Source: Fidelibacterota bacterium (lineage in GTDB: Bacteria; Fidelibacterota; UBA8477; JABMPR01). From it: DNA of 34,153 bases. Positions 9,335 through 17,019 of this stretch are shown here, in pieces. Position 1 is the first letter of the stretch. Every line of letters starts with the position of its first letter. Below the pieces are notes generated by a model, which saw only the letters and a program-made list of their open reading frames with translations, was not told the DNA's origin and did no database searches. The position numbers were made by a program, and so were the translations under genes. The stretch is from assembly GCA_029939675.1 (NCBI GenBank), contig JAOZSM010000006.1, forward strand, positions 1 through 34,153, given 5' to 3'.

Positions 9335-11233
9335 TTAATGGGACTCAACCTCCACGGACTCATCGGAAAGTACTGGCAGGGGTTTGCCAAAGAATCTCAG
9401 TATCAGATAAAGAGTTGTAATACTTAAGACATAAAGCAGAATACCTGTGAAATATGATGGATTTGCAATAAGACCTATCGGTAAAAATCCAAATAGAATG
9501 GCAACTCCACCAACAGTCAGGGCATATGGAAGTTGAGTTTGAACATGGTCTACATTATCGGCGCCGCTGGCCAATGAAGACAGAATCGTTGTGTCGGATA
9601 TAGGTGAGCAATGATCACCAAATGTTGCCCCGCTGATAATACCTGAAAAGGTAGCCCAAAACATAACACTATAAACATCCCCATAAAACTGGATGGCGAG
9701 AGGGATAATCAGTGGAATCAGTATGGACATGGTACCATAGGAAGTTCCCGTGGCAAAACTGATCAGGGCTGCAACAATAAATGTCAAAGCTGGAAGTAGA
9801 CCTGGTGAGATCCAATCCTGGGTATGGTGGACGATAAAGTCAGCAGTATGAATATCGGTACAAACTGATCCAAGACTCCAGGCTAGAACCAGAATAATCG
9901 TTGCCAAGAACATGGTTCTAGCTCCTTCAAACCAGCTTTCGAGAGCAGCTTTGAGCGTTAATAACCGTTGCCCCAGAGCCATACTAATTGCCACTACAGC
10001 AGCGATATAGCTGGCCCACAGCAGAGCCCGGCTCGAATCTGTGCTGTCCATTATGAGGAGAACTTTCTGTAGAATCCCTGCATCTGCCGGGAAAGAATCG
10101 GGCATCCCTGTAATAATCATACCCACAATGGTCATGAAGATGACAATAAAAATCGGGATGACCGCATTGTACCAGCGATGAGGGATATGCTCTGGAATTG
10201 CATTTTTAAGCAGGGAATCGTCAGACAATGGCTTGGCACCTGGCCGCAGAATAGCCCCTGTCGTGATGGCCCGGGACTCGGCTTTGTACATCGGTCCAAA
10301 TTCCCTTTGCATGATCGCATTCATAAAGACAAACACAATAGCCAGAATGGCGTAATAGCTAAAAGGAATGGATAACAGAAAGATCAGATAGGCATTGGTA
10401 TGAATTCCCAATACTTTTAGTTGCCCATCTAAAAGGGACATAGCAAAAACAATCCAGGTACTGATCAAGCCGATACTGGCTACTGGTGCGGCTGTTGAAT
10501 CAACAATGTAACTTAGTTTTTCACGACTGACTCGCAGCTTATCGGTAAAAGGTCGCATGGTGTTTCCTACCAGCAGACTATTGGCATAATCATCAAAAAA
10601 GATAAAGAGCCCCATGGATGCGGTAGCGACTTGTCCTCGAACCCGGGTTTTGGCATACCGGGCGGCAATGGCGACAATCCCGGCTAAACCACCGTTTTTT
10701 TGAACAATTCCGATAAGTCCGCCAAAACCAAAAGTGAATAGAAGGATGGTGGCATGGCCAGGATCAGCAATGGTATTGACAACATAGCTATCCAGAGAGC
10801 GTAGGAATCCATTGATAGGATTATAGCCGAACATGATGGTCACTCCCACCCATATCCCGGAAAAAAGAGAAATCAACATCTCCTTGGTCAATAAGGCTAA
10901 GGCAATGGCCAAAAGAGGTGGAAGCAAACTCAGCCAACCCGGTATGGTAACAATCTCTTCCTGAATGACCTGTCCATCATTATGGGCATATTCAAGCATA
11001 ACATCGCCCCTTAGAACCACTTTGGTCGCCCCACTTGCTGAAGTGATCTGAAGTGTATTTCCTTCTATACCTTTGACCATGATCGGGTTTTGCGGGGAGG
11101 CTTGCGTAAAGTCCATCCACGAGATCTCAAAAGGGACACCTGATAGGATAAGTGCAGGATATTCTATGCTTTGAGCTAAGCCCGGGTTAACTACCCCAAA
11201 TAATAGGCTGAATGCTACAACAAATAATTTCAA
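9335..11233 (-). CDS. NhaC-family Na+/H+ antiporter with a secreted N-terminal extension
   Basis: A predicted sodium/proton (or organic-ion) antiporter of the NhaC superfamily in the inner membrane, 632 aa. The transporter core starts near residue 95 (LLPPLLAIALALLTKEMLIS) and carries family hallmarks FTFGFGGLIGIVQKNGG, FFDDYANSLLVGNTMRP, FATGTSYGTMSILIPL and GDHCSPISDTTILSSLASGA. The region before the core is unusual for classic NhaC: a cleavable-looking signal peptide (FVVAFSLLFGVVNPGLAQ), then about 75 residues rich in beta-type sequence (ILSGVPFEISWMDF, MVKGIEGNTLQITSASGA), expected in the periplasm. The start is TTG, with AGGGG upstream at slightly long spacing. It begins five bases after the diguanylate cyclase stop. 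The ion transported is not provable from sequence. Confidence 0.88.
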   Translation of the reverse strand: MKLFVVAFSLLFGVVNPGLAQSIEYPALILSGVPFEISWMDFTQASPQNPIMVKGIEGNTLQITSASGATKVVLRGDVMLEYAHNDGQVIQEEIVTIPGWLSLLPPLLAIALALLTKEMLISLFSGIWVGVTIMFGYNPINGFLRSLDSYVVNTIADPGHATILLFTFGFGGLIGIVQKNGGLAGIVAIAARYAKTRVRGQVATASMGLFIFFDDYANSLLVGNTMRPFTDKLRVSREKLSYIVDSTAAPVASIGLISTWIVFAMSLLDGQLKVLGIHTNAYLIFLLSIPFSYYAILAIVFVFMNAIMQREFGPMYKAESRAITTGAILRPGAKPLSDDSLLKNAIPEHIPHRWYNAVIPIFIVIFMTIVGMIITGMPDSFPADAGILQKVLLIMDSTDSSRALLWASYIAAVVAISMALGQRLLTLKAALESWFEGARTMFLATIILVLAWSLGSVCTDIHTADFIVHHTQDWISPGLLPALTFIVAALISFATGTSYGTMSILIPLIIPLAIQFYGDVYSVMFWATFSGIISGATFGDHCSPISDTTILSSLASGADNVDHVQTQLPYALTVGGVAILFGFLPIGLIANPSYFTGILLYVLSITTLYLILRFFGKPLPVLSDESVEVESH

Positions 11234-11238
11234 CTGTT

Positions 11239-12753
11239 TTAGGCCCCTGATTTTGGCACCATACCTTTCTCATACTTAACTACCTGATTTCCCCCGCGTC
11301 GTTTGGCAGTATACATAGCTGCATCAGCAGATTGAATTAATTCCTGCATGGTCTCACCATCACGTGGAAATTCAGAGAGGCCAATACTAATCTTATTCTG
11401 GATATTGATCGCATTCATTTCGTACTCATGGTTATTAATTGCGGAACACAGCCGACGGGCACTTTTCAAGCAGGCTTCGGCATCAGCATTTACCATGATA
11501 ACAACAAATTCCTCACCTCCGTAGCGGCCTGGAATATCACTGGTACGAATAGAATCTCGAATAATTTGGGATGTTTCTCTCAACACGAAATCACCCATGA
11601 GGTGACCATAGGTATCATTAACCAATTTGAATTTATCCAGATCCAGAAAAAGCACGACCAAAGAGTTCTGATAACGCCCTGCCCGGGCTAACTCTTCCTC
11701 AAAACGTTGTTTTAAGGCTCGAAGATTATACAAATGGGTCAGTGTATCAATAGTTGCATAATTGTTCAACCGCTCATACAGACTAAAACGGGTTAGAGCA
11801 GCTCCCAGGCTCTGGCTGATCATTTCAAATATGCCAACTTCACTTTGTTTAACTGGATATTCACTATATGACTCGAGAACGAGAACTCCTGGTGCATTTT
11901 TAACCTTTGCCAGAGGAAAAGCAATGACCTGGTCATAGGGATAGCCTTGATAATCACCTGTACGATAAATACCTTCAGGTTTGGTTTTGTGGCTTTTTTT
12001 AAAAACAAAATGCTGGCCAGTCAGAATAGAGCGACTCACTAATGAATTATATAGCGGGTAACTCATCCCCTGCTGTAGTCCTACCTCATCTCCTTCAATA
12101 GAGTCCACAATAAAGTATTCTGGAGTTTCCTCTGGGTGAAGCACCAGGACTGCCCGGTCGAAGTGGAGAAAGTATTTTCCAAATCGAGATATCTCATACA
12201 GGAAATCAGTTTTTGTGACGGCAATATTCAAGTGAGTATTTACCTCAAGCATGACTGACAGGTGATCACTTTTCTTCTTGTATTTTTCCAACATGTTTGA
12301 TGTTACGGAGTTTGCGCCAAGACTTTTTGCAACCCCATCGAACAAAGCCAGATTATAATCATCAGTTGAGCCACCTGCAGGAAGCAGGCAAAGCAGAAAT
12401 CCAGCCAGGGTTCCCTGATCACCTATGGGTGAAACCAGTGAATGTTCGGACCATTGATCTGGATCCTGAGAAAAAATGGCGGCATTCGCCTGATTTGAAA
12501 TAAAGGTACTGGAAAATGATTCCTGAGCCAGGATTTCGGTAATAACCGGTACTTCAGGCAGAATAGAATCAAACACATGATCCTGGTTGGTGGAAAGTTC
12601 TTGAAGAATGAAGTTTCCGGCATCATCAGGAACATATAAATAAATATTTATCTCAGGATAGGCAGAGAGTAGAATCTCTATAAGATTGTTCACCTGACTC
12701 TTAAAAAAAGGTTTAGTATCCAGATTCGCTAAATCGATATCTGTTAGTGCCAT
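11239..12753 (-). CDS. GAF-GGDEF diguanylate cyclase
   Basis: Predicted to make cyclic di-GMP from two GTP in the cytoplasm; 504 aa with no signal peptide or membrane helix. Residues 1-150 form a possibly GAF-like first sensor region, about 160-325 a clearer GAF-like domain (ISRFGKYFLHFDRAVLVLHP, VIAFPLAKVKNAPGVLVLES), and about 335-495 the GGDEF domain. The catalytic motif is GGEEF at 412-416. The metal/substrate aspartate lies in FLDLDKFKLVNDTYGH. An intact RxxD inhibitory site (RTSD, 403-406) lies exactly five residues before GGEEF, so product feedback is expected. There is no EAL or HD-GYP domain. The gene heads an operon with the antiporter and TPR genes, suggesting that a cytoplasmic cue sets c-di-GMP alongside ion transport; that link is inference. 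Confidence 0.93.
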   Translation of the reverse strand: MALTDIDLANLDTKPFFKSQVNNLIEILLSAYPEINIYLYVPDDAGNFILQELSTNQDHVFDSILPEVPVITEILAQESFSSTFISNQANAAIFSQDPDQWSEHSLVSPIGDQGTLAGFLLCLLPAGGSTDDYNLALFDGVAKSLGANSVTSNMLEKYKKKSDHLSVMLEVNTHLNIAVTKTDFLYEISRFGKYFLHFDRAVLVLHPEETPEYFIVDSIEGDEVGLQQGMSYPLYNSLVSRSILTGQHFVFKKSHKTKPEGIYRTGDYQGYPYDQVIAFPLAKVKNAPGVLVLESYSEYPVKQSEVGIFEMISQSLGAALTRFSLYERLNNYATIDTLTHLYNLRALKQRFEEELARAGRYQNSLVVLFLDLDKFKLVNDTYGHLMGDFVLRETSQIIRDSIRTSDIPGRYGGEEFVVIMVNADAEACLKSARRLCSAINNHEYEMNAINIQNKISIGLSEFPRDGETMQELIQSADAAMYTAKRRGGNQVVKYEKGMVPKSGA

Positions 12754-12871
12754 AATCTAACCCTACCTTCTTAACTTTAACTCGTAATCAACTTCAAGAG
12801 TTGACGACCTGAACAATCTTAATAATGCGTCGTTTCAGACGATTTAAGCAATAGACTTAAAGTTAAAGGTG

Positions 12872-12899
12872 AGGAGTATCAAAATCAATTGATACTCCT
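12872..12899 (-). terminator. Perfect 11-bp stem-loop after the sigma/anti-sigma operon
   Basis: AGGAGTATCAA and TTGATACTCCT pair perfectly round a six-base loop. On the transcript the stem is followed by CACCTTTAACTTTAAG, which is only moderately T-rich. It lies 57 bases past the anti-sigma stop and 119 bases before the GGDEF start. It could stop transcription or stabilise the 3' end. The rest of this 202-bp spacer holds an inverted pair TTAACTTTAA (12771) / TTAAAGTTAA (12857) and nothing else I recognise. Confidence 0.5.
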
Positions 12900-12955
12900 G
12901 AAACTTACAGGATTAATAAAGTTATAAAAATTGAGAAATCAGTAATAAAAAATGA

Positions 12956-13477
12956 CTATTGGGTATCACTGACCAATTGCAAAGATGAGGTCCCGCTATT
13001 GGTGGCGCGATGTGGTATTTTAAGCGAATCAGCGGTATTTCCCAAAAGACTATCTACGTTATCGGCAATTGATTCCATGGGTTGGATTTGGGGGTTTTCC
13101 CGGCCAGTATAATCGCGAATTCCGTTGGGAGAGATTGGGTCAATCCAGATGTTTAGTCCCAGGGCAACAATAAGACCAGCAGCAATTGCATAGCCAGCAA
13201 CCCGGGTAAATGAAGATTGATATACTCTTTGCCAGGGAGATTGATGATTTAAATCATCAATTTTAGACATGAGATTTTGAGTAAAATCTGGTTTTGTGGT
13301 TAGACTTGGAAATTCATGAAGCTGGTCCAGCACTCTGTTTAACTCTTGATAGATATCGCGACACGAAGAACATACAGTAAGATGGGCATCTACCCGAGCT
13401 CTTGTTTCCGATGTTAACGAATTTTCCTGATAGTCTGTAAATTGTTCACCAATGTAGATACATTCGTCATTCTGCAT
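12956..13477 (-). CDS. Anti-sigma factor with zinc-finger (ZAS/zf-HC2) domain
   Basis: A membrane-anchored regulator expected to bind and silence the ECF sigma factor encoded just upstream. The 173-aa protein has the zinc-binding anti-sigma motif H32-x3-C36-x2-C39 (HLTVCSSC), with a further acidic/Cys N-terminus (DECIYIGEQF). A linker follows, then one membrane helix (about 93-112, VAGYAIAAGLIVALGLNIWI) and a periplasmic tail of about 60 residues rich in Ser, Asn and Asp. The tail has no known sensor fold that I can name. The start at 13477 has GAGG ten bases upstream. It follows the sigma gene by 52 bases, the classic sigma/anti-sigma arrangement. Release may involve regulated proteolysis, but no site 1/2 protease is in this window. 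Confidence 0.85.
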   Translation of the reverse strand: MQNDECIYIGEQFTDYQENSLTSETRARVDAHLTVCSSCRDIYQELNRVLDQLHEFPSLTTKPDFTQNLMSKIDDLNHQSPWQRVYQSSFTRVAGYAIAAGLIVALGLNIWIDPISPNGIRDYTGRENPQIQPMESIADNVDSLLGNTADSLKIPHRATNSGTSSLQLVSDTQ

Positions 13478-13529
13478 GTTTAAAATTCCTCGATGTGGGT
13501 TGCTCTCGCGATAACGATTTCGCTATGGA

Positions 13530-14099
13530 CTACTCCCTTAGGTAACTTAACGTTTCCTGTAATTTCAAACGCGCTCTATTCACGCGTGATTTGACAGTTC
13601 CCATTGGAATGTCGAGTATTGTACTAATGTCTTCGTAGGAAAGTTCCTGGATATCTCGTAAAATTATGATTGTTTTAAAGGGTTCAGCCAACTGCTTAAT
13701 CGCCTTCATAATTTCTTCTCCGGCATATGTATTAAATACGATCCCTTCTGTGTCCTTATCAGGGTCAACCGGTGTAAATTCATTATCCTCATATGATAAT
13801 TGAGACATGGTAAAAGTCTTACGACGCTTCCGTTTCCTTAATTCTGACCGGGCCAGGTTGCCGGCAATTGTATAAATCCAGGTAGAAAACTTGGCAATTT
13901 CACGATAAGCGTGTTTGTTTTTATAAACCTTGAGGAAGGTCTCCTGCACCAGGTCTTCAGCATCGGTCATATCATTGAGAAAGCGATAAACAAAATTAAT
14001 CAAACGGTCTTTATACCGATCGACTAGTTCCACGAAGGAATGATCATCGCCACCTTGAAATTCAGCAATTAATTGTTCATCAGTTTTAGTCTTATTCAT
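13530..14099 (-). CDS. ECF-type RNA polymerase sigma factor (RpoE-like)
   Basis: An extracytoplasmic-function sigma factor of 189 aa. Region 2 is DRLINFVYRFLNDMTDAEDL plus VQETFLKVYKN, with KFSTWIYTIAGNLARSELRK for -10 recognition and melting. Region 4 is the helix-turn-helix LSYEDISTILDIPMGTVKSR, which reads the -35 element. No extra domain is fused. I started it at the ATG at 14099 (MNKTKTDEQLIAEF), because the family begins there. An upstream GTG at 14129 would add residues translated from a repeat-like sequence. It is encoded directly before its likely anti-sigma factor, so it is probably held inactive until an envelope signal arrives. I saw no convincing ECF-type autoregulatory promoter upstream. 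Confidence 0.92.
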   Translation of the reverse strand: MNKTKTDEQLIAEFQGGDDHSFVELVDRYKDRLINFVYRFLNDMTDAEDLVQETFLKVYKNKHAYREIAKFSTWIYTIAGNLARSELRKRKRRKTFTMSQLSYEDNEFTPVDPDKDTEGIVFNTYAGEEIMKAIKQLAEPFKTIIILRDIQELSYEDISTILDIPMGTVKSRVNRARLKLQETLSYLRE

Positions 14100-14130
14100 G
14101 CAACACCAAAGTAAGAGTTTTTTAACCACA

Positions 14131-14182
14131 GATGAACACCAGTTTTCATTCTTCGAGCTATGCCAAGCAGGCTGATGAACAC
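14131..14182. repeat. Direct repeat of GATGAACACC upstream of the sigma gene
   Basis: The decamer GATGAACACC occurs at 14131-14140 (in TTAACCACAGATGAACACC) and at 14173-14182 (in GATGAACACCGATAAG), 42 bases apart. The style of AACCACAGATGAACACCGAT resembles a short repeat I recall as common in spacers of uncultured bacteria, which I could not check here. Confidence 0.45.
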
Positions 14183-14254
14183 CGATAAGGGGGGAAATGA
14201 ATTTTGACGAAGCAGCATATGGCTACTCGCGTAATAATATGTTTTATTAATATT

Positions 14255-14393
14255 GACGTCCCCGCAAAAAGTCCCTCTCGCAGAGGTACAGAGACGCAGG
14301 GAATTGATATTTATGAGTTTAGGCATGTTTGCGTTATGTGGTTGTGTTTTATGTGCTTAGGGTGCATTTTATGATTTCTCAACTACTTTTTGC
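14255..14393 (+). repeat. Dispersed repeat, copy 2 (CGCAGAG-type, ~140 bp)
   Basis: Second copy of the element at 3576-3715, in the same orientation relative to the surrounding minus-strand genes. It begins GACGTCCCCGCAAAAAGTCC, has the core CGCAGAGGTACAGAGACGCA, shares the TTAGGGTG block, and ends CTTTTTGC. Unlike copy 1 it ends in an inverted 11-mer of its own beginning (ACTTTTTGCGG at 14385-14395), so it might once have been a mobile palindromic unit. Confidence 0.75.
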
Positions 14394-14455
14394 GGCTTCA
14401 TCAATATTTATTTTTATGTCCTCTGGGTTCTATGCTTTAAATTTTCTATTGTTGT

Positions 14456-15466
14456 TCAGACAACCTTTGATACCCAAGTAGAAAAGACCGTTAATAAATC
14501 CATAGAACCTAATCTAAACTGCAGATCGAGATCAGCTAATTCACGGGTGGCAAGCTGCAATTCAGTGAGCGAATACTTTCTGGAAAATGGTTGTAATTTC
14601 ATCAGGATGTAGTTTGAGGTAGCCCCCTGACCAATTGCTTTCCGGGCTTCCGGTGTTTCATGAAGAGTCATGAATTGAATCAAACGATTATAAAGCATGG
14701 CTACGAGATAGGGCAGGCCTTCCTTGCCTTGATGATGAATTTCAACCAGGGTTTGGATCGCCATCCGGCGGTCACGATTAGAGAATGCCTGAATAAATTG
14801 CTCCACTTGGGCATTCTCAACAGTACCTGCTACCTGGTCCACCAGGTCACGGTTAATTACTGAATTAGAATCATCCAGATAGAGAGCCAGTTTCTCTAAT
14901 TCATTGTCGATAATGGCTAACTCTCCACTACTGAGTTCCATAAGGCGATAAATCGCAGGATCATCAATTTCCAGCTCATGACGGGTAGCCATATCACGAA
15001 CTATTCTTGGAATGAACGCGCTATCAGAGATGCTCAGGGGGACGACTTGGGCCACATCCTGCATGGCTTTCAGCCAAATAGCTTTCCGGAAATCACTGAT
15101 AGAGTAGTGGACAAGAACTACGGTATCCGGAGGAAGTTTACCCAGAAGATCAGCTAAATTTGTTTTGACCTGCTTTCCAGAATCCTGGATCTCATGCAAC
15201 ATAACCAGACTTGCTGATGAAAAAAGTCCACCCCCACTCAGTAAAGAGCTCACATCAGTGACAGCCTTAAGATCTACGCCCCAACGTTGAACAAGATCAG
15301 CGTGCTCGCCAAATCTGGTTCTAAAGGCAGATTGGAGTTCAGTAATAAATTGGCGATATAGATAGTATTCAGATCCCATGGCAAAATACAAGGGAGCCAG
15401 CTTACCTCCACGTAGATCGGACAGTATCTGTAAGTAAAGGGGATATTGATTCTTATTGAACGCCAT
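14456..15466 (-). CDS. holA: DNA polymerase III delta subunit
   Basis: The delta subunit opens and loads the beta sliding clamp as part of the clamp loader. It has 336 aa, normal for HolA. The N-terminal AAA-like domain begins PLYLQILSDLRGGKLAPLYF and YFAMGSEYYLYRQFITELQ, the usual HolA opening that has no working Walker A. The middle has GELAIIDNELEKLALYLDD, a HolA signature, and the C-terminal collar domain includes LYNRLIQF and LQLATRELADLDLQFRLGSM. It begins one base after the uppP stop, so it is the last gene of the glmS operon. The start MAFNKNQ is the only one that fits the spacing. I see no canonical terminator after it. Confidence 0.9.
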   Translation of the reverse strand: MAFNKNQYPLYLQILSDLRGGKLAPLYFAMGSEYYLYRQFITELQSAFRTRFGEHADLVQRWGVDLKAVTDVSSLLSGGGLFSSASLVMLHEIQDSGKQVKTNLADLLGKLPPDTVVLVHYSISDFRKAIWLKAMQDVAQVVPLSISDSAFIPRIVRDMATRHELEIDDPAIYRLMELSSGELAIIDNELEKLALYLDDSNSVINRDLVDQVAGTVENAQVEQFIQAFSNRDRRMAIQTLVEIHHQGKEGLPYLVAMLYNRLIQFMTLHETPEARKAIGQGATSNYILMKLQPFSRKYSLTELQLATRELADLDLQFRLGSMDLLTVFSTWVSKVV

Positions 15467-15467
15467 A

Positions 15468-16283
15468 TTAAAAGTAGATCAAACCTATAATTGCGATACT
15501 GAAACAATACCAGGCAAAATAATGAAATTTACCCTGCCGGAGCAACTTGAGTAACCATTTCAAGCTTACATATCCGACTAAAAATGAGACCACCAGCCCA
15601 ATCCCCAGAATCAGACCTTCGTCTGCAGAAATTCCAACTTCCAGCAGATCTTTAAATTCAAGTACAGTTGCGGCAACGATAAGCGGAAGCACCATGATAA
15701 AGCTGAACCGAGCTGCCTGTTCCTGTTTCACACCAAGTGCCAGAGCCATAGCGATGGTTGATCCTGAACGCGATATTCCAGGGACAAGCGCCAGGGCCTG
15801 GGCAAATCCAATCAACAGGGCTCGCTTCAAATCAATTGGCTGATCAGCTGGCTTAAAATATTTTGTTGAGAGTAACAAAGCACCGGTAACTAATAAAGCA
15901 ATACTCACCATAACAGGATTCGAGAACAGGTTACTGATCTGATCCCTTAGGAGTAGACCCACAACACCAGCGGGTAACATGGCAATGAGCATAAGAACTG
16001 CCAATCTAAATTCAGGATTCTGTTCATACTCACTCTTCCATTGACCGGGTGAGACAATTCGAGTAAAAAAGATGCCCAGTAAATTGAGAATATCATTCCA
16101 GAAGATAACCAGCACAGCCAGAAAAGTCCCCAGATGTACAACCAATTCAAAAGCGATACTGTCTTTAAAAGCATGCGTACCTAACAGGGCTTCTCCCAAA
16201 ACCAGGTGCCCTGAGCTGGAAACGGGTAGAAATTCTGTTAAGCCTTGAATTACCGCCAGAATAGCAGCACTGAGTACACTCAT
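15468..16283 (-). CDS. uppP: Undecaprenyl-diphosphatase (BacA/UppP)
   Basis: An integral membrane enzyme that removes a phosphate from undecaprenyl pyrophosphate, recycling the lipid carrier for peptidoglycan and surface polysaccharides. The 271-aa protein has both signature motifs, GLTEFLPVSSSGHLVLGE (14-31) and PGISRSGSTIAMALALG. These contain the catalytic Glu, His/Ser and Arg residues. About eight hydrophobic helices are visible. The ATG overlaps the stop of the PgeF-like gene (ATGA), indicating translational coupling, and the stop is one base from holA. UppP overproduction is known to give bacitracin resistance; nothing here suggests a specialised resistance role. Confidence 0.96.
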   Translation of the reverse strand: MSVLSAAILAVIQGLTEFLPVSSSGHLVLGEALLGTHAFKDSIAFELVVHLGTFLAVLVIFWNDILNLLGIFFTRIVSPGQWKSEYEQNPEFRLAVLMLIAMLPAGVVGLLLRDQISNLFSNPVMVSIALLVTGALLLSTKYFKPADQPIDLKRALLIGFAQALALVPGISRSGSTIAMALALGVKQEQAARFSFIMVLPLIVAATVLEFKDLLEVGISADEGLILGIGLVVSFLVGYVSLKWLLKLLRQGKFHYFAWYCFSIAIIGLIYF

Positions 16284-16999
16284 GAGTGGATTCCGATCAC
16301 TGACATCATTCTACCTGTAATTTCTTTATCGCGCCGATGGGAAAAGAATAAATCCTGGTCCCGATAACTACAGAAAGGCATCACTTCTATCTGCTCAACG
16401 GGGATTCCATGCTTCACGCCTGTATCCATTAAATGTTGATTATTATTAAAATATGAGTGGTCACTGTCCGGTATCATTCGAAGGTACTCCGGTTTAAACT
16501 TCTCGCTAAATTCTGGACCGACTTCAAAATTATCCTGGCTCAGACCAGGTCCGATCACCATTGATAAAGAAGCTGGTGAAACGTTAAAAGCATGCATCAT
16601 TTCCCTGATTGTATGTCCCAGAATATCCAACTCAGAACCCTGCCAGCCAGAATGAACGGCAGCCACCAGGGGACGGTCCTCAGACCAGATCAAAACCGGC
16701 GTACAATCAGCGGTGAGAATGCTTAAATAGACATCGGTTTGTTCGGTGATCAGAGCGTCACATTCAGCATATTTCCCAGGGCGATGGATGATCTCAATTC
16801 CAGCACGACTGATCTGGATGGGTTGAGCAAGTTGAGCCTCATCAATGCTGAACTCATTTAGGAATTCCTGGCGATTAGCATGAACGTTTTCTGCAGAATC
16901 ACCTTTAGAAGTTGACATATTCAACCCTTGAAAAGGAGCTTTACTTTGGCCTCCCTGACGGGTTGAAAAGCCGAGCTTAATTTGCTGCGGTACCGGCAA
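16280..16999 (-). CDS. PgeF/YfiH-family protein (peptidoglycan editing factor-like), one zinc ligand missing
   Basis: Family members (formerly multi-copper polyphenol oxidases) include PgeF, which removes wrongly added L-Ser from UDP-MurNAc peptides, and enzymes acting on purine nucleosides. The 239-aa protein has family landmarks IKLGFSTRQGG (7-17), TADCTPVLI with C99, AVHSGWQG with H116, and FFSHRRDKEITGRMM near the C-terminus. The first zinc ligand, the His of the usual Q-V-H-G motif, is absent: the aligned stretch is Q62-I63-S64-R65. The GPC motif is also changed (GPGLSQDNFEVG). Whether it is an active enzyme is therefore open; H72 could substitute. The start is TTG at 16999, with no in-frame ATG upstream. 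It sits among cell-wall genes, overlapping uppP by four bases. Confidence 0.82.
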   Translation of the reverse strand: MPVPQQIKLGFSTRQGGQSKAPFQGLNMSTSKGDSAENVHANRQEFLNEFSIDEAQLAQPIQISRAGIEIIHRPGKYAECDALITEQTDVYLSILTADCTPVLIWSEDRPLVAAVHSGWQGSELDILGHTIREMMHAFNVSPASLSMVIGPGLSQDNFEVGPEFSEKFKPEYLRMIPDSDHSYFNNNQHLMDTGVKHGIPVEQIEVMPFCSYRDQDLFFSHRRDKEITGRMMSVIGIHS

Positions 17000-17019
17000 A
17001 TGTTGCGGCTTAAGGACTC

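Larger units (their letters stand above)
14100..14455. other. 356-bp non-coding spacer filled with repeats
   Basis: Between holA and the ECF sigma gene I see no credible coding sequence. The spacer holds a 10-bp direct repeat (14131-14182), the second copy of the 140-bp dispersed repeat (14255-14393), and an 11-bp inverted pair CCGCAAAAAGT (14262-14272) / ACTTTTTGCGG (14385-14395) that brackets this copy. The last 60 bases before the holA stop codon are AT-rich with no clear terminator. Confidence 0.6.

Noticed and set aside
14096-14326. 76-codon minus-strand ORF in the spacer before the sigma gene
   Set aside because: It translates the dispersed repeat (SLRLCTSARG from the CGCAGAG core) and overlaps the sigma gene start; no family features.
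14255-14395. Insertion sequence
   Set aside because: No transposase frame fits; the element is only about 140 bp with short ends, so it is listed as a repeat.
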